Positions 1 through 8,417 are shown, counted from the first letter of the stretch. The stretch is 64,000 nt of DNA from Sporolactobacillus terrae DSM 11697 (GCF_000648615.1 NZ_JFZC01000084.1:1-64000), one strand, 5' to 3'. Made by a program: numbers and translations. The notes: a model not told the origin generated them from the sequence alone.

Positions 1-72
1 GTCCCTCACATGTCCTAACTGTCCCAATTTGATGTCTTTACTGTCCCAAAAACTTGGCACAGCTGTCCCTAT
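1..72. repeat. iterated TGTCC motifs at window edge
   Basis: The first 70 bases contain at least five copies of a TGTCC(C/T) motif (around 11, 20, 42 and 63, plus GTCCC at 1), two of them as ACTGTCCCAA. Iterated short motifs of this kind are seen at the ends of some insertion sequences (for example IS21-type ends), so this may be the end of an element lying to the left. No gene is visible, and the identity is a guess. Confidence 0.25.
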
Positions 73-137
73 TCAATGGCAATATACAGCATTGTTGTTA
101 TACCCTGGATTCCCGTATCTCCACACTATGATTTTCC

Positions 138-188
138 CCAAGCCCTCAAAAAGGTTGATTACATGGGGATTTGGGGGCTTTTTTTGCT
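138..188 (+). terminator. rho-independent terminator left of the IS
   Basis: An 11-bp stem (AAGCCCTCAAA paired with TTTGGGGGCTT, one G:T pair) encloses a loop of about 18 bases and is followed by seven T. It would end a transcript entering from the left edge and insulate the transposase. Confidence 0.6.
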
Positions 189-210
189 TCCCTCCTACCT
201 AGTTATGCGT

Positions 211-216
211 TATAAT
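211..216 (+). promoter_or_regulatory. putative -10 box of the transposase
   Basis: TATAAT lies 25 bases before the transposase ATG, between two inverted copies of the IS-end motif (194-203 and 223-232). No convincing -35 box is seen at 17 bases, so this is only a partial promoter match. Confidence 0.35.
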
Positions 217-217
217 T

Positions 218-1848
218 ACATCACTAGGTAGGTGGCTAAAAATGGCGATCATCAGGCAAAAAGACAAGCGTAGCGGACTCACCTATGCTTACGAATCGGA
301 ATCGTACTGGGATAAAGAGAAGAAACAACCGCGTTCAAGACGCAAACTCATTGGACGTGTCGATGAAAAGACGGGAAAAATAATCCCTACAGACGGGCGA
401 GGGAAACGACGCAGGCAAACATCTGAGGAAAAGCCTCAACGAGGTCCCACTCCTGCTGCTGAAGCGAAGCGTGTTTTTTACGGAGCCACCTATTTACTGG
501 ATCAAATCGGTGAACAGCTTGGACTCACTGAGGATCTCAAGACCTGTTTTCCAAGGCATTATCAACAGATTCTGTCGCTTGCCTATTATATGATTTTGGA
601 ACACCCGAATCCTCTGACTCGTTTTGAGAAATGGGATCATCTACATAAGCATCCGTACGGGAAAAATGTGACTTCTCAGCGCAGCAGCATTGTTTTTTCA
701 TCCATCTCTGAAGCGGGCAAGAACCAGTTTTTCTCACGTCGCAAGCAGCGTTGTCATGAGGATGAGTATTGGGCTTATGATACGACCAGTATCTCGAGCT
801 ATTCCGAAGTGCTCAAACAGGTCGCCTATGGCAAGAACAAGGAAGATGATCGTCTTCCCCAAATCAACTTAGCCCTCATCTTTGGTGAAACCAGCGGATT
901 ACCCTTCTATTATCGGAAATTAGCTGGGAATATTCCTGATGTCAAAACGGTTTTGAACCTTTTAGGCGATTTCAAAACCCTCGGTTTTGAAAAGGTCAAG
1001 CTGGTGATGGATCGAGGCTTTTACAGTGCGACCAATATTAACGCTTTGATGAAGGAACATCTGAAGTTTTTGATTGCCGTCCGTCCCTCATTATCTTGGG
1101 TACGTCATGAACTTGATCAAGTCTATGACGCGCTCGATACCTTCGAAAATCTGGATGAGCAGTACGATCTTTATGCCCTGACGGTGAGAACGGACTGGGA
1201 CTACACGCAGGATCGGCCATATAAAGGAGATACGCTCAAAGAGAAGCGCCGCGTTTATCTGCATCTGTACTACAATGTCGATCAAGCGGCAGAAGATCAG
1301 AAAAAGTTTGATCGCAAGCTGATGCGCCATCATCAAGAACTGAAAAACGGGCAGCGCGTTCCGGAACACGAAGCCTTTTACAAAAAGTATTTCACGGTTA
1401 AATCAACACCAAAGCGAGGGGCACAGATTACCGTCAATCATCAAATGGTTGAGAAGGCCAAGCGGTACTACGGGTATTTCTCCCTGCTTTCCAATGAAAA
1501 AATGGATGCCATCCAAGCCCTCGAACTTTATTGGGGAAAAGATCCCATTGAGAAGTGCTTTGGAGACATAAAAGAGCGGCTGAACTTACGTCGCATGTTG
1601 GTTTCATCAGAAGCCATGTTAGACGGGAAGCTTTTTGTGAGTTTTGTTGGGTTGATTTTGCTTGCGCAGATCAAGAAAAAAATGCAGGCACAGAAGCTTT
1701 TCAAAGACTACACGATTCAATCTTTATTCGATAAATTAGATGTGATCGAGGCCTTTGAATCCCCAGGCCAGGCACTAAAAGTGGGTGAGATTTTGACCGC
1801 GCAGAAGAAAATTTATGAAGCACTGGGTGTCCCACTACCTAGTGATGT
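218..1848 (+). mobile_element. IS1634-type insertion sequence
   Basis: The element is bounded by near-perfect inverted repeats: ACATCACTAGGTAGG at 218-232, and its complement with one mismatch at 1834-1848. The right repeat lies inside the last codons of the transposase and the left repeat ends nine bases before its ATG, so the element is almost entirely coding. No clear target duplication is visible. A further copy of the right-end motif (CCTACCTAGT, 194-203) lies just outside the left end. The element sits exactly at the 3' end of a truncated NERD-type gene. Confidence 0.7.
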
Positions 1849-1852
1849 GTAA
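242..1852 (+). CDS. IS1634-family DDE transposase
   Basis: This 536-aa protein is a DDE transposase that would cut and join the ends of its own insertion sequence. The N-terminus (residues 1-50) is a basic region with the start MAIIRQKDKRSG, as is usual for IS1634-type enzymes. The catalytic acidic residues can be placed in YDTTS (near residue 179), VMDRGFYS (near 256) and the Y..K..IEKCFGDIKERL segment (near 437), matching the Y-R-E-K signature of IS4-superfamily enzymes. Length is normal for the family and no frameshift is seen, so the element may be active. The stop codon lies just past the right inverted repeat. Confidence 0.9.
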   Translation: MAIIRQKDKRSGLTYAYESESYWDKEKKQPRSRRKLIGRVDEKTGKIIPTDGRGKRRRQTSEEKPQRGPTPAAEAKRVFYGATYLLDQIGEQLGLTEDLKTCFPRHYQQILSLAYYMILEHPNPLTRFEKWDHLHKHPYGKNVTSQRSSIVFSSISEAGKNQFFSRRKQRCHEDEYWAYDTTSISSYSEVLKQVAYGKNKEDDRLPQINLALIFGETSGLPFYYRKLAGNIPDVKTVLNLLGDFKTLGFEKVKLVMDRGFYSATNINALMKEHLKFLIAVRPSLSWVRHELDQVYDALDTFENLDEQYDLYALTVRTDWDYTQDRPYKGDTLKEKRRVYLHLYYNVDQAAEDQKKFDRKLMRHHQELKNGQRVPEHEAFYKKYFTVKSTPKRGAQITVNHQMVEKAKRYYGYFSLLSNEKMDAIQALELYWGKDPIEKCFGDIKERLNLRRMLVSSEAMLDGKLFVSFVGLILLAQIKKKMQAQKLFKDYTIQSLFDKLDVIEAFESPGQALKVGEILTAQKKIYEALGVPLPSDV

Positions 1853-1859
1853 CGGGAAT

Positions 1860-2392
1860 CTAGGATGCATATGTATGTTCTTTTTGATTTAAACGATTTG
1901 CGAAGTTCCCTATATAATCTATATCTATTTTAGTCCATACTTTTGTGTAGCTTCCAAAAGCATTGCAATATTTCATGGCTGCCTGTTTAGTTGCATAGTG
2001 AAAATAAACAATGGTTTCAATACATGAAAAATAACGTGGAAACTTTTCAGATAAATCGACACTCGAAAGCAGCTGATAATGCAAAATATTTCTTTTATAA
2101 TACTCGACTTGATTTATAGGATTGCTTTTATAATAAATTCCATCGGTACCACGGATATAACCATTTTTACTGTATACCTCAGAGTTTAAATTCCAATCCT
2201 TACTTCTATAATTAAAATACCTTTTTGGGGATGAGTTAAGACAAAATCAGGTTTCATAGAATTAATATGGGGCTGTTCAAATACTGTCCAGCCTTCAAAT
2301 CTAAGACTTGTTCTAAATACCTCTAATAAATATTTTTCTCCTTCTGTTCTAGGATCATTTGGATTAAAATTTTTAATAATTGTTGCAGGCAT
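1860..2392 (-). pseudogene. broken NERD-domain protein gene, truncated at the IS
   Basis: Translation starts at 2392 (MPATIIKNFNP) after a good GAGGTG ribosome site. It reads EGEKYLLEVF...KPDFVLTHPQKGILIIEV, the pattern of a NERD (nuclease-related) domain. The frame then breaks near 2208-2212. In the next frame the expected continuation is KDWNLNSEVYSKNG, so one base appears lost inside the EVKDW motif. The second frame stays open to 1860 and ends within a dozen bases of the IS right end, so the C-terminus was lost at the IS. NERD domains often head DNA helicases or act alone; the partner domain cannot be seen. No continuation is recognisable left of the IS. Confidence 0.65.
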
Positions 2393-2552
2393 TTTAAACA
2401 CCTCACAGTAATTAATAGTCTCTCGGGAATTAAATTTTCGCATGCGCACTAGTCTTTTGACTAGGAATTTTGTATCATTTCACCTTAAGTAGGTGAATGT
2501 GGACAAGCCCTACTCTAGGAGAACATACGAGTTCCGTCTTACAAAGCCCATC

Positions 2553-3656
2553 TCATGTTGTTGGAACGTCTTCTGCTATTAACAAAAGTAACATCTCCTT
2601 ACTAATTTCACTTTTCAGTGCGGACAACCTTTTCGACTGATTCAACGTTATGTCATCAAATAAATTGCGAACTAATCGTCCATTTGAGAAATGTTCATTT
2701 TTTTTATCTAACTTTGCCCACAACCAATCACGAACACTAGCAATAGCTTGTCCTTCTACGCTATAGTCATTTTGCTTGCAAGTGTATTTGAATATCTCTA
2801 CAAGTTCATCAAGGGAATAATCATTGAATGAAATAAAAGTATTAAATCTCGATTTTAGCCCTGGATTTGATTCAAAAAACTTTTCCATCAAGTCAGTGTA
2901 TCCTGCAACTATGACTACCAAATCATCTCGGTAATCTTCAAGAGCTTTCGTTAACTCAGTAAGACTTTCTCTTCCGTAACTATCACTATGATCGTTTTCA
3001 GTAATACTATACGCTTCATCTATAAATAGAACGCCTCCTCTAGCTCGGTTAATTAATCTTTTCACTTTGATTGCTGTCTGTCCTTGGTACTCCGCTATTA
3101 AATCCGTTCTGCTTGCTTCAATGAATTGTCCTTTGCTCAATAAACCGATCGCTTTATACATTCTTCCAACAATACGAGCAACAGTAGTTTTAGCTGTTCC
3201 AGGGTTGCCTAGAAATGCCATATGTAAGGTTTTATTCGATTTTTTCAATCCATTTTTCACTCGTAATTGTTGTATCTGATTAAAATCAATCAAATCACGA
3301 ACCTGTTGTTTTACATGTTCCAAACCAACTAGTTCATCTAATTGGATGAGTATCTCATCTACAGAAATATTAGATGATTCCTTTAGAGTTTGAAATAGTC
3401 CATCAACTTTTGAAGCTCCCAGAAATGCGCATAAAATCTCAATAAGTTTTTCCTGTTTTTGATCAATCTTATTAGGTAAAAATTGCTGTTTAGATAACAC
3501 TCCTAAATTTTTGATTAATTCTAATATAGCTTTATCGTTTTGTTCATCGGTTATTTCTTGGGCCAATTTTTCAAATTCAGAGTCTCGTCCTAATGATAGA
3601 TCTATTTGCCTGGTTCCTTTAACCAACTGATGTTTGTAATTATCCGAAATCATCAT
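2553..3656 (-). CDS. CbxX/CfqX-type AAA+ ATPase (third gene of candidate conflict operon)
   Basis: This 367-aa protein has an extra N-terminal helical region (residues 1-100) followed by one AAA+ module. It carries Walker A GNPGTAKTT (150-158), Walker B VLFIDEAY (209-216), sensor-1 VIVAGY (248-253) and an arginine-finger region LKSRF (near 270). The closest families by pattern are CbxX/CfqX, SpoVK and the EccA-type ATPases, which remodel protein partners. Its ATG overlaps the stop of the upstream coiled-coil gene by four bases, so the two are translationally coupled. Codons are AT-rich compared with the core genes to the right. The inferred role is the energy-using remodeller of the three-gene set; no substrate can be named. 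Confidence 0.85.
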   Translation of the reverse strand: MMISDNYKHQLVKGTRQIDLSLGRDSEFEKLAQEITDEQNDKAILELIKNLGVLSKQQFLPNKIDQKQEKLIEILCAFLGASKVDGLFQTLKESSNISVDEILIQLDELVGLEHVKQQVRDLIDFNQIQQLRVKNGLKKSNKTLHMAFLGNPGTAKTTVARIVGRMYKAIGLLSKGQFIEASRTDLIAEYQGQTAIKVKRLINRARGGVLFIDEAYSITENDHSDSYGRESLTELTKALEDYRDDLVVIVAGYTDLMEKFFESNPGLKSRFNTFISFNDYSLDELVEIFKYTCKQNDYSVEGQAIASVRDWLWAKLDKKNEHFSNGRLVRNLFDDITLNQSKRLSALKSEISKEMLLLLIAEDVPTT

Positions 3657-4834
3657 AGTACCTCACTTACAATCAAAATCATCAGAACACATACTATAAT
3701 AATATTAATCAATGAAATAATCCTTGTAGTTTTTAAACTTTTAGATAGATTCTTTACCTGTTGACTAAGAACAGTAATTTCTTTTTTGGCTGCCGACAAT
3801 TTTGAATCAACTCGTTCAGTCAAACTTCCTGAATGCTTTTCTATTTCAAGATGGAGATTATTAAGTCTCCCCTCAACTCTCGTCATATTTTTGGCAATTT
3901 TAATATTTGTTGAATCAATTTTTTTATCCACATCAGAGAGAACTTTTGCCACAACTTCACTAATAGTTTTCTTAGTATCATCTACCGCCTTAGCTAGAGA
4001 GGTCACTTTTTCTCCATTAATTGTTACTTTGTCAGTAAGTTCAAGAATTTTTGCTTTGTTATCTTCAATAACTGCTTCAGCACTACTTATACTGTCAGCG
4101 TGCTTTGAAATTATTTGGTTCACATCATCGAACTGTTTATCTTGCAGCTCATTTTGATTATCTATTTTCCCATCGAGTCTTGAATATAATAAGTGCAACG
4201 ATTTCATTTCGGTATTAATGTTTGATATTGTTTCTTCCTGAATTTTAACCTTTGATGATACGCTAGTTTCTATCGCTTCAACACTACTTTGAATTATATA
4301 AAAATCAGCAAAAATTTTATCAATATCTTCCAAATGTTCTATCTTTTCAATCTTTTGTTTGAATTTTTTCAGAACTTCTATTACTTGTTTCTGTTGATTA
4401 ATAATATGATTAATCTCGTTCTGATTCGTTTGAACACCCGCAACTCCCTTAAGTGCTTTTGCATTAGCTTCTCTAGCAGCCTTAAGTGAAACTAAAATTC
4501 CTTGAATGTATTCTTTATCTAGTGCAGAAAAGGTATCGTAAATTGTATTGAACTCTTGAATATTCCTTACAAGAATCCGATTTTGCTCAATCATTTTATC
4601 TTGAATGCCCTTAGTAAGCTTATTCAAGTCAGTTCCAGTCACTTTATAATCAAACAAATCGAACATTCCACCAGTAGTGGGGACACTAGGTAGCTTTGCT
4701 TCATCAGGTAAATTTCCACCAAATATCTTCAATTCATTTTTCTTTCGATTGAATTCATCAGCTCTGGTAGTTATTATTTCACTATGTATACTATTGACAT
4801 TTTGCTCTTCCTTGTTTTCAATTTTATTCAGCAT
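3653..4834 (-). CDS. tail-anchored coiled-coil protein (second gene of candidate conflict operon)
   Basis: This 393-aa protein has no recognised enzyme domain. Residues 1-60 hold a short ordered segment (GGNLPDEAKLPSVPTTGGMFDLFDYKVTG). Residues 80-365 are almost continuous coiled coil, rich in K, E, Q, N and heptad I/L/V. A single hydrophobic stretch (about 372-390, IISLINIIIVCVLMILIV) ends the protein, so it is probably a tail-anchored membrane protein with the rods in the cytoplasm. It starts 11 bases after the HNH-like gene and overlaps the AAA+ gene by four bases. It could be the scaffold or sensor linking the membrane nuclease-like protein to the ATPase. The function is unknown. Confidence 0.8.
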   Translation of the reverse strand: MLNKIENKEEQNVNSIHSEIITTRADEFNRKKNELKIFGGNLPDEAKLPSVPTTGGMFDLFDYKVTGTDLNKLTKGIQDKMIEQNRILVRNIQEFNTIYDTFSALDKEYIQGILVSLKAAREANAKALKGVAGVQTNQNEINHIINQQKQVIEVLKKFKQKIEKIEHLEDIDKIFADFYIIQSSVEAIETSVSSKVKIQEETISNINTEMKSLHLLYSRLDGKIDNQNELQDKQFDDVNQIISKHADSISSAEAVIEDNKAKILELTDKVTINGEKVTSLAKAVDDTKKTISEVVAKVLSDVDKKIDSTNIKIAKNMTRVEGRLNNLHLEIEKHSGSLTERVDSKLSAAKKEITVLSQQVKNLSKSLKTTRIISLINIIIVCVLMILIVSEVL

Positions 4835-4845
4835 CTTTCATCACC

Positions 4846-6501
4846 TTAAATTAAGTCTTCTAAATCTTTCTGCATTTGTGCTAAATCACGTTGATTTTCA
4901 CTGATTGTATCAGCATTCTGTTTACTTTCTGTTTTACTATCATCGAATATTTCTGCAAGCGACTGCTGTATGAGTTCTTTTGCTAATGCGTGGTTTTCAG
5001 CAATTTCTCTCATAGCATTGTCTTTTGTTGCAACCACATGGTTTTCAGCTATAAATCGTTGTGCTTGTTGAAGATTCATAGTCTCGTTTTTCTTATCAAT
5101 TATTTTTCGGTCACTTTCTTCTTTTAACTTTTTGGCGATGAATTTATCAATAATATTTAGAATAATTGAACCAATTAATCCCGAAACTAAACTTGAGAGA
5201 AATAATCCAATCATATTTGCTAACGTACCAATCATGGGAATCTGAATTTGCATCCCTGGAACAGATAATAAAAATTTTTCGAACACTTCTCCTAAGAAAA
5301 TTGCACTACCACCGACTAAGCCAGCTGTAATAATTTTGCCAACTTGTGCAACTTTGACCGCCAATGGTTTATTCTTATTACTCTGCAAAAAATTCACAGC
5401 ATTAATAACCGATGAAACACCTTGCTTGATTAAGCTTGAAAGTTTCTTGAATGCGCTGACAATTGGTCCAAATATTTCAGACAAAATAGTACCAATCAAC
5501 GTCGATACACCGTTTTGGACAACGCTTAGAATTTTTGAAAAGAATGATTTTAACGATTCTCTCATTCCAGTTAAGAATCCATTAAACGACTTAGCCTTCG
5601 TTTTAATAAAACGAACTAAACCGTTTATGATTTCTTTGAGCAACGTAAATAATGCTGAAATAGCCATTGTCTTTAAAGTATCTTTTCCGACCTTTTTCCC
5701 AACTTCTTTCGCCGCATTAATATGAATATCTCTATTAATTGCTTTTCTTGCTTCCTTATCGGCTTTCATCATCAAATCATCATCCGCGGCGAGTTTGTCA
5801 TTTAATAGTTTGTTATTTTTTTCTATTTGCCAACGTTTTTCAGTCTCAGATTTATTAGATTCCATAACCTTCTTACTTGCTCTTTCATTTTGTGTAATAA
5901 GTGTTTTTTCTCTAGTTTCACGCGTTTCAACATATTTTTTAATACTTTTGGCACCTTTACTCTTGTTTAACGATTCATTGGTAGGTTTTAAATTCTCTTG
6001 CTTATTTGCAAGATCGGCCACACTTAAATTGGCCTGCTTTCTTCGTTGGTTATCATATAATTCTTTTTTTGATACAACATGATCTAAATTAGCTTTCTCC
6101 CCAGATTTTAAGTCTCTTCCTGTGTATGCGTCCTTCAATTTTCCAGCTTGTTGTTGTTCCTTCATGGTCTTATTTGCTTCTATATATCGTTTATCTTGCA
6201 TAACCTTTTTATCAATATTATCCTTATACGGCTCAGGATGTTCTCTATCGTATTTTTGGATTAATGACTCATTAGTCATGTCGAGACCAATTTGATTTCC
6301 GAACTGTTTCCAAATTTCATCAAGGACTGTTTTACCTAATGAGTCCGGATCAGAGATTTTTTCTCTACCTGCCTCCAATAGATTCAAATCAGAAAAACTT
6401 TCTTCGAGACGTTTCGATAAAGAACCTTCAATTTCTTCAAAATCAAAGTCAGCTTCTATTTTATCAAGTTCGATGTTTTGATTTGCGGTGTTCGAAATCA
6501 T
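4846..6501 (-). CDS. membrane protein with HNH-like motif (first gene of candidate conflict operon)
   Basis: This 551-aa protein joins an HNH-nuclease-like region to a membrane region. Residues 125-182 read YTGRDLKSGEKANLDHVVS and, after a gap, LANKQENLKPTNESLNKSKG. The D140-H141 pair, N170/N175/N179 and the K residues fit the DH...N...N.sKg signature of HNH endonucleases, but the zinc cysteines of many HNH proteins are absent. Residues 180-275 are charged helix. Hydrophobic segments follow at about 278-298, 326-350, 390-415 and 421-453, and the C-terminal 90 residues are again charged. The ribosome site GAGAGGGAT precedes the ATG. It opens a tight three-gene operon. I know of no named system with this architecture. 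Confidence 0.75.
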   Translation of the reverse strand: MISNTANQNIELDKIEADFDFEEIEGSLSKRLEESFSDLNLLEAGREKISDPDSLGKTVLDEIWKQFGNQIGLDMTNESLIQKYDREHPEPYKDNIDKKVMQDKRYIEANKTMKEQQQAGKLKDAYTGRDLKSGEKANLDHVVSKKELYDNQRRKQANLSVADLANKQENLKPTNESLNKSKGAKSIKKYVETRETREKTLITQNERASKKVMESNKSETEKRWQIEKNNKLLNDKLAADDDLMMKADKEARKAINRDIHINAAKEVGKKVGKDTLKTMAISALFTLLKEIINGLVRFIKTKAKSFNGFLTGMRESLKSFFSKILSVVQNGVSTLIGTILSEIFGPIVSAFKKLSSLIKQGVSSVINAVNFLQSNKNKPLAVKVAQVGKIITAGLVGGSAIFLGEVFEKFLLSVPGMQIQIPMIGTLANMIGLFLSSLVSGLIGSIILNIIDKFIAKKLKEESDRKIIDKKNETMNLQQAQRFIAENHVVATKDNAMREIAENHALAKELIQQSLAEIFDDSKTESKQNADTISENQRDLAQMQKDLEDLI

Positions 6502-6552
6502 GGATTATCCCTCTCATTCATTCAGACATTAGATTATGCAATAAAGAATCTA

Positions 6553-6618
6553 TCAACTTGAGACATCTAACACGCCAACTTCCCCCTCTGACTGCAAATA
6601 TGCATTGAATTGTTCCAT
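6553..6618 (-). CDS. possible 21-aa leader peptide upstream of the three-gene operon
   Basis: A short frame encodes MEQFNAYLQSEGEVGVLDVS plus one S, with a GAGGGAG ribosome-site-like run about 13 bases before the ATG. It ends about 50 bases before the HNH-like gene and points the same way. It could be a leader peptide, a small partner, or chance. No homologue is recognised. Confidence 0.25.
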   Translation of the reverse strand: MEQFNAYLQSEGEVGVLDVSS

Positions 6619-6905
6619 ATGATTATTTAGCTCCCTCTAAGCAACAAGATTTATAGCAATTTCCAAATCAGGATATATGAACTAGTACAATAAGTTTATC
6701 GGGTTCTGAATAATAGGCTTAAAGTATTTTTATATAGATTTTTTTATTATTTGTAGAAAATAGCCAAAGCAATAATCCATTCAATAAAATTTCAATTTGC
6801 TCTTTCCTATCTGCTCTGCATATCCTTTGTGTGAATAAGTATCGGATCTATGTATGATGCAACTGCACTTTCTGCCACGTCTTTCTTTAGCCATCCCCCA
6901 TACTT
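6619..6905. other. AT-rich intergenic stretch
   Basis: This is the presumed promoter region of the three-gene operon and the 3' flank of the next module. I see long A/T runs but no strong -35/-10 pair, terminator or gene. Confidence 0.4.
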
Positions 6906-7289
6906 TCAATAGGAGGATTCCGTCATTCCCTTGAAATGATCAATTAGTAATTTGTAAGATTCTCGCTCTCCATCTTTTCGCTCCGCCACGGCGCATGACA
7001 GAATCGGATAGGTAATTTGATGATCTTCGTCGAGGCCGTCAAAGAGGATGTTGAATGCGACGCCTTTTTGATTGCTGCTTTTGGTGTAAACGCGCTGCAT
7101 GAAGTAAGGCAGCCAGAATTCCGGAGACTCATAACTAGATGAGCGGTCCCAGGTGACTCCATGGTCGCCCACTGCTGTCCAGCCTTTTCTATTGAATTCA
7201 CCTTCGATGACTGAGATGAGTTTTCCCACTCCTGTGTAGATTTTGACCATCTCGTCGTAGACATGTTTCATTTCTTCTCCAATGCTCAT
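6906..7289 (-). CDS. small partner protein of a PD-(D/E)XK gene, function unknown
   Basis: This 127-aa soluble protein has no signal peptide or membrane segment. It is acidic and aromatic, with a mixed alpha/beta pattern (KLISVIEGEFNRKGWTAVGD, then FWLPYFMQRVY), and no family is recognised. It overlaps the upstream nuclease-like gene by four bases, so the two are translationally coupled and probably form one functional unit. An overlapping second frame of 106 aa at 6944-7264 is a shadow. By position it may be an immunity, specificity or regulatory partner of the nuclease-like protein. Confidence 0.65.
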   Translation of the reverse strand: MSIGEEMKHVYDEMVKIYTGVGKLISVIEGEFNRKGWTAVGDHGVTWDRSSSYESPEFWLPYFMQRVYTKSSNQKGVAFNILFDGLDEDHQITYPILSCAVAERKDGERESYKLLIDHFKGMTESSY

Positions 7290-8038
7290 TGCGTGTCCCT
7301 CCAGAAATAGTGTTTCGGCTGAATCAGTTTGGCTGGTGGATGGAAGCCTTGAAATGATGTAAGTCCTTTGCGCTGCAGTAAATCGCGTAGATCTTCAAGC
7401 AGGAAACGTTGTCCGTCATCGAGAATTTGAGCTTCAAGTGTCTCTTTAGCGACATCGAAAGCAGTTTGCCAGTTCACCCAGTAAAGGGAATGGGCATCCG
7501 GGTCATGCTTAAGCAGTTTATTGAGTGAATCATCGGTTATTTTTCTTGGCAGCGTATCATGCGCGGTAACAAACAGGAGAAAACGATGGTCGGATTCGTG
7601 CAGCATTTGCTTCTGCTGCTTGTTGAGATCCATCTCGTTTTTCATCAGATCGACGTATTGCTCGGCCAATTGATCGCCATCATATGCCTTGAACTCCTGC
7701 TTTGATTGCGTACGATTGGCGTCACTCCGTCCACTGTAAAATTTTGCTTCAATAATAGTGGCGATTGGCGCCTTGGTCTTGCGCGTGATTAGGATCAGCA
7801 CATCCGGCTCGCGTTTGTAGCGCGTGGTTTTCGGCCAGAAGACATAGTCCGCCGTCAGACAATCCGTAAAAACATTGCTGATGGGTTGTCCGGACCGGGT
7901 ATTGATTGCTTTTCTGAGAAATGGAATGAGTGCTCGATTGACAGGTAGGTAACGAAAAGTGGAGAAAACGTCCGAAGTCAGCAGGTCTTCCTTGGCTTCT
8001 AATGTGGGCAGTTTTCCATGAAGCTCGGCAATGGTCAT
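7286..8038 (-). CDS. PD-(D/E)XK nuclease-like protein
   Basis: This 250-aa protein shows the core signature of the PD-(D/E)XK nuclease fold: EPDVLILI with D79, followed by IATIIEAKFYSG with E97 and K99. A QxxxY-like helix (DQLAEQYVDL, about 122-131) follows at the usual distance, as in many restriction-type and Cas4-like enzymes. The N-terminal LTSDVFSTFRYLP segment is probably a family-specific cap. No helicase or methylase neighbour is present, so it is not a simple restriction system; only the coupled 127-aa gene follows. It is likely a DNA-acting defence or repair enzyme. The ribosome site is weak (AAAGTAGTGATCTA). Confidence 0.7.
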   Translation of the reverse strand: MTIAELHGKLPTLEAKEDLLTSDVFSTFRYLPVNRALIPFLRKAINTRSGQPISNVFTDCLTADYVFWPKTTRYKREPDVLILITRKTKAPIATIIEAKFYSGRSDANRTQSKQEFKAYDGDQLAEQYVDLMKNEMDLNKQQKQMLHESDHRFLLFVTAHDTLPRKITDDSLNKLLKHDPDAHSLYWVNWQTAFDVAKETLEAQILDDGQRFLLEDLRDLLQRKGLTSFQGFHPPAKLIQPKHYFWRDTQ

Positions 8039-8045
8039 TAGATCA

Positions 8046-8288
8046 CTACTTTCGTAGGAGATGGTTTATCCTAACATTCTCCATATAGCGACTTTTTTTC
8101 TTCTTTTTTACAAAAAATAGGATTTTATCCTTCAAAGTACCTGTCTTTAAAGAACATGGATGGTGACCCGTATGAAGATATATCTTTACGTTGTTGTGCT
8201 TGAGCCTTGTTGACATTCCTACCTCAGGCATCACACGGCATGGGTTTAATTTTGAATGGAGTATTTGTTTGCTTCTGGATCATTAAAA
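8046..8288. other. intergenic stretch, no convincing gene
   Basis: A 62-codon minus-strand frame (8046-8234) has a low-complexity lysine run and no good ribosome site, so I do not accept it. Nothing else is visible. Confidence 0.3.
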
Positions 8289-8417
8289 ATGGGGGATCAT
8301 AAACGGAAAGCTGTATAGCTGGCTTTACTGCTGATGCTGATTTTAGTTCTTATTGTTTTTTAGGGGCTGATCGCGCAACCGAAACAATGGATTTTACTTG
8401 CTGTTTCGTCCTACTAA
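8289..8417 (+). pseudogene. decayed small membrane-protein gene with two in-frame TAG codons
   Basis: One continuous plus-strand frame reads MGDHKRKAV-stop-LALLLMLILVLIVF-stop-GLIAQPKQWILLAVSSY-stop. Both internal stops are TAG, and reading them as tryptophan (TGG) gives a plausible 42-aa protein with a basic N-terminus and one membrane helix. This looks like a nonsense-mutated small hydrophobic protein. The ribosome site is weak and no family is recognised. Chance cannot be excluded. Confidence 0.35.

Noticed and set aside
8046-8234. 62-codon minus-strand frame upstream of the PD-(D/E)XK gene
   Set aside because: It has a low-complexity lysine run, no ribosome site and no recognisable pattern.
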